Position numbers and translations under genes: made by a program. DNA of 64,000 nt, taken from assembly GCA_026874595.1 (NCBI GenBank), contig CM049308.1, forward strand, positions 39,187,027 through 39,251,026, written 5' to 3'. The notes beneath the pieces were generated by a model. It did no database searches. It worked only from the letters and a program-made list of their open reading frames with translations, and was not told the DNA's origin. Within the stretch, counting starts at the first letter, position 1. The number at the start of each line of letters is the position of its first letter. The stretch comes from Sipunculus nudus. Lineage: Eukaryota; Annelida; Sipuncula; Golfingiida; Sipunculidae. Shown in pieces: positions 60,956-64,000 of this stretch.

Positions 60956-63149
60956 TAGTGTGTGTGTGTTTATATATTGAATGAATTGTACAGAAACATT
61001 GGCCCATCTCTACCTAAAGAGGCATCATTGAAGTAAAAGGATTAAGGATGACTTGTCTGGCTGCGGCACAAATCATAATTGTTAGCATACAATCTTCTTG
61101 AAATCTGTTTAGAAACAATAATCAAAGCCATCTCTAACCTATGAGCTAAAGTGCACAACCCTAGTTCTAAGCATTTTGAAAGTCAGAATATTTTAAGTGT
61201 TCAAGCTTTGTTGAAATTCTGGCTTCTGTTCTCCTTTTGTAGGACTAAAAGCCGGGAGAATATTAGTAAGAATCTCCGCAAAGAATGGTGACATTTTCAT
61301 AGCCGACTTCAGGGTGAGTGCAATCTTAATGGAAAACTAAGGGCGTGTATCACTCATGTGCTTGTCTGAATAAAGGAATTCTTCGGGCCCCGGATGAAAA
61401 CATTTTTTCTACGTTAGTCGGAAACTATAACTATTAACTTTCAAAGCTTGATTACTTACTAATCGAAAAGACAAGGGCAGCTGGATGAGGTTATTATGAG
61501 TCGAGATATTTAAAATAAATTTTGTCATTACGCAACTTTAAATTTCACTGATCCCATGTTTTGACGGTTTCCCGTGTTTGCTTACGTCTTGTGTTGTTTT
61601 ATTACCAATATATCCTGAATTGCTGGAACTATAAGCACAAGATTTTTCTACCTGAAGGTTGCCTACTTAATTATCATGTGACTGGTGTGTTATGTAAGAT
61701 GAACCTAGCGCCACTTACGATGACTCAATTTCTATTGATGAGATGATATTTCCCACTTTTTATTAAAAGCATAAACACTTCAGCGTTTATGTGTTCACAA
61801 ATTATTACTAATCGGAATGTATTATTTTCAAATGGCAGGTTAACAGCACTTTGAAGTTCGCGTAGTGCATTATTTGTTTGATTATAAATATATTATCCGT
61901 TTATCAAATATTGATCCAGGGACTTAATTATCTACGAATATCTAAGCCACAGGTGGGGACCAATTTTATTCGAGACTTAAAGGTACATTTGATATTTTTA
62001 TGAATGGTAATAAGAGTTAGGGTGTTAGTAGTAGGCCTTCTAATTATGCTGGACTGTCATATTGACATTTATTCATTTTCCTGTATTATTTATTTTACTC
62101 ATTATCAAGCACAGTTATGCAGAAAAATGAATTTTGACCCTTGTGTCTCATACTGAGTTTAACAAACTACATGCCGGGGTTTTCAAAACTTAATAGTAGA
62201 CAGATTCTCGAATACAGTCCTTGTAAAACATAAATTCGGTCACTATGACCTATATTTATAGGTTATGATGCGTTGTAGTGTGGAAGCTCATGGCGCATAG
62301 GCCACTTTTTTTGGTGGAAATAACCGCCTCATTTTGTATGCTGCCTATGGGACTATATATTATGTGTTAGGGCGATAGCTCTCGCTTCCTGTAACGTGTA
62401 AAAAATTCCAGCAACACAAAAAGTTTTTTCTCCTGTTCCTGTTAAGTGAACACGTATTGTGTAACGATTGCCGACGCACTGAGCCGGGTAATCCTTTCAC
62501 GAGCGCTCACCCTGGATGGGGTCGACTGTGAAAAATCTCACCACTCCTCGGCTGAGATTTGAACTCATGATCTCCTGGATTTGAATCCTGTGCTCTACCC
62601 CGAGACAACAGAAGAGTATACAGCCCACTTTTTCCATAAATATATAGGCCTAAATAGCCTTACTGTAAGGTTTGATTCGAGGTTATCATATGAGGAAATA
62701 AGGAAATATATTCTACAATTGCCAACATTTTGCCTACATCAAATTGGTGTTGTAATTAAGTTACAGGATAAATAATTATTGTGTTATCTTATAATTGTAT
62801 GAAACAGAATATTTCAATGCTCTCTGTGTATTTGAGGAAATCAATATATTTAGAACTGAGTAGAAAGGAACTAATGAAAGAAAGTCAAGCTTTTATTATA
62901 AAGGTGCCGCTGTAGATCTGTATGCGATTTATAAATGGTAAAAGTGTGATGGTTAGTACCTTCTGAGAAATATAGAACTCTTACCTTCACAAGTCGTTTT
63001 GCACAATTCATAGGTATCGTAATGATTGCCATTGGTGATCAGGCAGCCAAAGACGGTAAATTCGCATTTTCTAGTGTTAATGTCGTAGTAATACCTAGTC
63101 AGCCTGAGACCACAATTTCCCCTTTCTAATGGTTTCTTGCAGGCTTCCT
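42110..63149 (-). CDS. Multi-Kunitz/antistasin mosaic protein gene, 5' partial, 13 exons
   Basis: Spliced gene rebuilt from exons (high to low coordinate) 63149-62985, 60864-60664, 60277-60083, 59293-59184, 56912-56822, 56349-56176, 53734-53580, 51533-51449, 50090-49923, 49032-48197, 47775-47679, 45933-45751 and the coding start of a last exon, 42114-42110. All borders are AG/GT. Kunitz exons are symmetric phase 1-1; each antistasin exon is 1-0 and each short-motif exon 0-1, so the joined frame stays open for 820 codons to a TAA. Domain order: three Kunitz, antistasin plus six-Cys motif, Kunitz, antistasin plus motif, Kunitz, seven antistasin-like units plus motif, Kunitz. Such domains are extracellular and usually inhibit proteases or sit in secretions or matrix (family knowledge). 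The start codon and signal peptide are not in the window. Papilin-like or shell-matrix roles are possible, but nothing here decides between them. Confidence 0.85.
42115..45750 (-). other. Last intron of the Kunitz/antistasin gene
   Basis: Non-coding, with a TA tract at about 45.00-45.05 kb and a short tandem repeat at 42.97-43.14 kb. No further Kunitz or antistasin pattern was seen. Confidence 0.5.
42965..43140. repeat. About 54-bp degenerate tandem repeat, 3-4 copies
   Basis: 'ggccacttttggaatggatc', 'ggccatttttcgaatggatc' and 'ggtcagttttggaatgcatc' are spaced about 50-55 bp apart, each preceded by a gttgtcatgg-like segment. Confidence 0.7.
45751..45933 (-). CDS. Exon: Kunitz domain 6 (last domain)
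   Basis: Phase 1-1 exon, acceptor cttgtag|TG and donor C|gtaagt, 183 bp. Cys spacing is C-x8-C-x17-C-x7-C-x12-C-x3-C, with the core FAFSGCGGNDNNF. P1 is Asp and the loop carries two extra residues (DNSITLT before RYRYD). The frame remains open upstream through the pyrimidine-rich intron end, giving a false hydrophobic leader with no ATG; the splice acceptor is the better reading. Confidence 0.9.
45934..48196 (-). other. Introns around six-cysteine motif exon 3
   Basis: Non-coding apart from exon 47679-47775. TA tract at about 46.79-46.82 kb; a C-rich patch at 47.46-47.51 kb ('cccctaccccccatccccct') resembles a small transposon end. Confidence 0.5.
47679..47775 (-). CDS. Exon: six-cysteine motif 3
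   Basis: Phase 0-1 exon of 97 bp, acceptor tttacag|CT and donor G|gtataa. The peptide is LNPPSCPTGTKCKPKN, then ENFCRRRSCPATAICA. It shares the C-P-x-G-x-x-C...C...C...C layout and phases with motifs 1 and 2, and again stands between an antistasin exon and a Kunitz exon. The central RRR is unlike the other copies. Confidence 0.75.
48197..49032 (-). CDS. Large exon: seven tandem antistasin-like units
   Basis: A single 836-bp exon, phase 1-0, acceptor atttcag|GT and donor GAG|gtaatt, open throughout. It encodes 278 codons with seven successive cysteine units, most ending in C-x2-C-x-C: CPICQC, CPECKC, CDLCVC, CRCQC, CNCEC, CAICNC and CARCEC. Linkers are Pro/Thr/Ser-rich (for example TQGTPVPAPTPSVTT and TNPAPAPTP), suggesting O-glycosylated spacers (inference). 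The exon ends CKESPCE, as unit A ends CKSDPCV, and feeds a phase-0 intron. Higher GC than the surroundings fits selection on coding sequence. Open frames on the opposite strand here are antisense shadows. Confidence 0.85.
49033..51448 (-). other. Introns flanking Kunitz exon 5
   Basis: AT-rich intronic sequence without recognisable repeats or further exons besides 49923-50090. Confidence 0.5.
49923..50090 (-). CDS. Exon: Kunitz domain 5 (divergent)
   Basis: Phase 1-1 exon, acceptor atttcag|AT and donor T|gtaagt, 168 bp. Its sixth Cys codon is split by the intron (T|GT). Cys spacing is C-x10-C-x14-C-x7-C-x13-C-x3-C, the most divergent of the six. MWYW replaces the RYFY strand and QWTGC the YGGC segment. 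P1 is Asn. The matching split Cys codon at the next exon's acceptor independently supports both borders. Confidence 0.8.
51449..51533 (-). CDS. Exon: six-cysteine motif 2
   Basis: Phase 0-1 exon of 85 bp, acceptor tttacag|GC and donor G|gtaggt. It encodes ANSCAAGFTCVQRCN, then TYPTCSSYVAHCV. Cysteine order and exon phases match motif 1, with the first Cys again supplied by the preceding antistasin exon (TCQ). The gap from second to third Cys is shorter (x3) than in motifs 1 and 3 (x7). This paralogy supports the exon even though it is very short. Confidence 0.7.
51580..53289. mobile_element. 1.7-kb TACGG-rich element in an intron
   Basis: The left end TAAGGTCCCTGTTACACAT resembles the inverted right end TAAGGGCTATAGTCACACAT. 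The left 350 bp carry repeated TACGG/CACGG; 52.80-52.98 kb carries the complementary CCGTA/CCGTG, with a second plus-oriented cluster near 53.16-53.22 kb. A 30-bp direct repeat flanks it (51551-51580 and 53289-53318, 24 of 30 identical). No protein was found. Confidence 0.6.
53580..53734 (-). CDS. Exon: antistasin-like unit B
   Basis: Phase 1-0 exon, acceptor ttttcag|AG and donor CAG|gtatgt, 155 bp. The core reads LCPDPVCNCVNNIGWNRD, then SNNCPVSCRC: an antistasin pattern with one extra residue in the CPVSCRC end. It is followed by a Pro/Thr/Gly linker (PSTPGGTTPTTG) like those in the seven-unit exon, and ends TCQ at the phase-0 intron, parallel to unit A. Confidence 0.8.
56176..56349 (-). 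CDS. Exon: Kunitz domain 4
   Basis: Phase 1-1 exon, acceptor ctttcag|AA and donor A|gtaagt, 174 bp. Cys spacing is C-x8-C-x18-C-x7-C-x11-C-x3-C. It contains PRYFFN, QYFHGCAGPNNF and CEHVC, so it is a clear Kunitz fold. Three additional residues lie between the second Cys and the RYFF strand, and P1 is Thr. The fourth-to-fifth Cys spacing is one residue short. Confidence 0.9.
56822..56912 (-). CDS. Exon: six-cysteine motif 1
   Basis: Phase 0-1 exon of 91 bp encoding GLQCGTGERCRLN, then PVLACKYPPCSVSGVCV. Cys pattern: C-x2-G-x3-C-x(7)-C-x4-C-x5-C; the preceding exon's terminal C-V supplies the sixth Cys. The same pattern and phases recur in exons 51449-51533 and 47679-47775, always after an antistasin exon and before a Kunitz exon. 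I do not have a family name for it. Similar C-x3-G-x2-C...PC...C stretches follow antistasin repeats in other invertebrate proteins. Confidence 0.75.
58865..59110. repeat. Dispersed repeat R2, copy 3 (in an intron of the Kunitz gene)
   Basis: 'tgcctccaccaggagcgtat' and 'ttggattcaggaacaccgtc', then 'agtcacttgtgcacgaat' align with copies 1 and 2. The 137-codon open frame across it is not gene-like. Confidence 0.55.
59184..59293 (-). CDS. Exon: antistasin-like unit A
   Basis: Phase 1-0 exon, acceptor ttcacag|GT and donor GTG|gtgagt. The peptide runs TCQGLPSNCTIRNCVYGYK, then RNANDCPLCECKSDPCV. It fits the antistasin pattern: C..C...C.YGY......C..C.C. Antistasin-type domains in leeches inhibit factor Xa and related serine proteases; the family is common in invertebrates. 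The phase-0 donor joins it to the short motif exon at 56.8-56.9 kb. An overlapping alternative frame contains stops within the exon context and lacks the Cys pattern. Confidence 0.85.
60083..60277 (-). CDS. Exon: Kunitz domain 3
   Basis: Phase 1-1 exon, acceptor cgtcag|CA and donor G|gttagc, 195 bp. Cys spacing is C-x9-C-x17-C-x7-C-x13-C-x3-C. It has GRYYYD and FFFGQC, so the fold is recognisable although the usual GG before the fourth Cys is GQ. P1 would be Ser, inside an N-K-S sequon directly after the second Cys; a glycan there would block a canonical protease contact (inference). The two extra loop residues match domain 6. Confidence 0.85.
60664..60864 (-). CDS. Exon: Kunitz domain 2
   Basis: Phase 1-1 exon, acceptor ctttcag|AC and donor A|gtaagc, 201 bp. 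Cys spacing is C-x9-C-x18-C-x7-C-x12-C-x3-C. The C-terminal half is a textbook Kunitz (YYGCGGNQNRY), but the loop after the second Cys (DGNIAPRS before RWYYN) has three more residues than BPTI, and P1 would be Asp. An N-K-T sequon follows RWYY. The upstream intron begins next to a (TA)n tract at about 60.91-60.96 kb. Confidence 0.9.
62455..62612 (-). mobile_element. tRNA-derived SINE or tRNA pseudogene in the first visible intron
   Basis: The minus strand has GGGGTAGAGCACAGGA (A-box-like) and GAGTTCAAATCTC (B-box, T-loop-like) about 20 bp apart, then non-tRNA sequence. The stems do not pair well enough for a functional tRNA. Confidence 0.55.
62985..63149 (-). CDS. Exon: Kunitz domain 1
   Basis: First visible exon, phase 1-1, acceptor cacag|AG and donor G|gtaaga. 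It encodes about 55 residues from EACKKPLERGNC to CKTTCE. Cys spacing is C-x8-C-x15-C-x6-C-x13-C-x3-C; the family norm is 8-15-7-12-3, so the fourth Cys sits one residue early (FGC instead of YGGC). The residue after the second Cys (P1 in canonical inhibitors) is Gly. RYYYD follows, as expected for the first beta strand. No signal-peptide exon was found between here and the window end. Confidence 0.85.
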
Positions 63150-64000
63150 CTGTGTAAGTGAAAAGAATGCAATGTATTTTAGGTGTATTTGTTTGCCGAT
63201 ATCATCAAAGATTTTCTGTAAGTATGTGGCCAGTTCCGTAAGTTTGTTTGCTGTCTGTCTGTCCGCGCTCTGCAGGCCAGAATTTGGAAGCAATCCCTCT
63301 GAAACGTATAGAGGCAGTGTATGTCCGATAATTCTCGGAGCCTTTTGTTTTTCTGTCATAATTGGTCTAAGGTCAAGGTCAAGACCATCGAAAAACCATA
63401 AAACCATTTTTTGTCATTTCTTTGTCGTAGTTATTATCGTAGCCACATAAACTGTACCTCCTTTATTCCTCCAAACATGTCGTTTAATCTGAGTCATAAT
63501 TGCTTCATTTTGTCGTAGCCATGGTTACACCTTTTTTGGGAGAATTCAGGGAATTTCACAATATTTTGCAAATTTTGCACCAATCGTATTGATTCTGAAT
63601 TATTTCATGTAAAACAATAATATATCGAAGTCGTTTAATAGTTTTGGGAAATGGCCAACAGTGGGCGCTGCATATAAAAAATAGAAAATATTACTTCTCT
63701 GCTACATCTGCACAATTAATAACCATATCACAATTTTTATTGCAGCACCTAAACTTGGACCCACGGGCTTATATCCTCCTACACGTGGTCTTGTGCTACC
63801 GTTACCATGGTTACCTAATTTATGGGGTAAAAATTTCGGATTTGAAAAATAAGGAGTGTTTCTATCTCTGTCAATGTTTATGCCTGAGAGTTCTAGAAGT
63901 AGCATTTTCTTAGTTCTAAGTGACATCATTGCAAGTCTCGGCAAATTTTGCATCTTTTCCCGCTAAACGAGAATAGTCGAGATTTCGAACAATTGCCAAG
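63150..64000 (-). other. Upstream intron, open at the window end
   Basis: No signal peptide, ATG exon or further Kunitz domain was seen. A repeat-like stretch with 'gctgtctgtctgtccgcg' and aaggtcaaggtcaagacc lies at 63.24-63.39 kb. The gene's 5' exons must lie beyond 64 kb. Confidence 0.5.

Larger units (their letters stand above)
59294..62984 (-). other. Introns around Kunitz exons 2 and 3
   Basis: Contains a (TA)n tract at about 60.91-60.96 kb, (CA)n/(TG)n near 60.0 kb, and the tRNA-derived element at 62.5 kb. No missing exon is implied, since the phases of adjacent exons match. Confidence 0.5.

Noticed and set aside
62535-62612. Functional tRNA gene
   Set aside because: A- and B-box-like segments are present, but acceptor and anticodon stems do not pair convincingly; SINE or tRNA pseudogene is more likely.

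Overview
The window reads as nuclear DNA of a bivalve or other mollusc. It is AT-rich, has almost no long open frames, and is full of (TA)n tracts, minisatellites and decayed transposons. The short interspersed elements carry the 'ggtggttt..tccg.gttctc.ggtttc' core that I know from molluscan SINEs. AGGTCA-rich dispersed repeats and runs of 9-18 C or G at element ends also fit mollusc genomes. There is no bacterial, viral or organellar gene organisation.

Only one real gene can be supported. It occupies the right third on the minus strand, from 42.1 to 63.15 kb, and its 5' end lies outside the window. I rebuilt 12 coding exons plus a probable terminal exon by eye. Every junction has GT/AG borders and all phases match, leaving 820 codons and a stop in one uninterrupted frame. 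The product is a cysteine-rich, presumably secreted mosaic: six Kunitz/BPTI domains, nine antistasin-like units (seven of them in one 836-bp exon with P/T/S-rich linkers) and three copies of a small six-cysteine motif. The order is K1-K2-K3-[A-m]-K4-[A-m]-K5-[7xA-m]-K6-stop, so an [antistasin + motif + Kunitz] cassette occurs three times. None of the Kunitz domains has Lys or Arg at the canonical P1 position, and four have 2-3 extra residues just after the second Cys.

The left two thirds (1-41 kb) are gene-poor and built from repeats. 0.5-12.3 kb: two arms of about 1.2 kb in inverted orientation around 9.3 kb holding a RecQ-like helicase fragment and a SINE, with an about 50-bp minisatellite inside (2.9-3.6 kb) and abutting the right arm (12.3-14.5 kb). 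15.59-26.43 kb: a 10.8-kb insertion with terminal inverted repeats, subterminal arrays sharing a GGTAGCAAAT core, and a nested interior holding a dead LINE reverse transcriptase, a 2.9-kb element ending in G-run palindromes, and a pogo-like MITE. 28.0-28.4 kb: a 32-bp minisatellite. 31.4-35.5 kb: a 31-bp minisatellite with a recent 1,091-bp higher-order duplication. 35.86-38.66 kb: an inverted-repeat element carrying direct-repeat AGGTCA sites. The introns of the Kunitz gene carry further repeats, including a 1.7-kb element rich in TACGG/CCGTA motifs.

All protein calls rest on my reading of motifs. No database search was possible.
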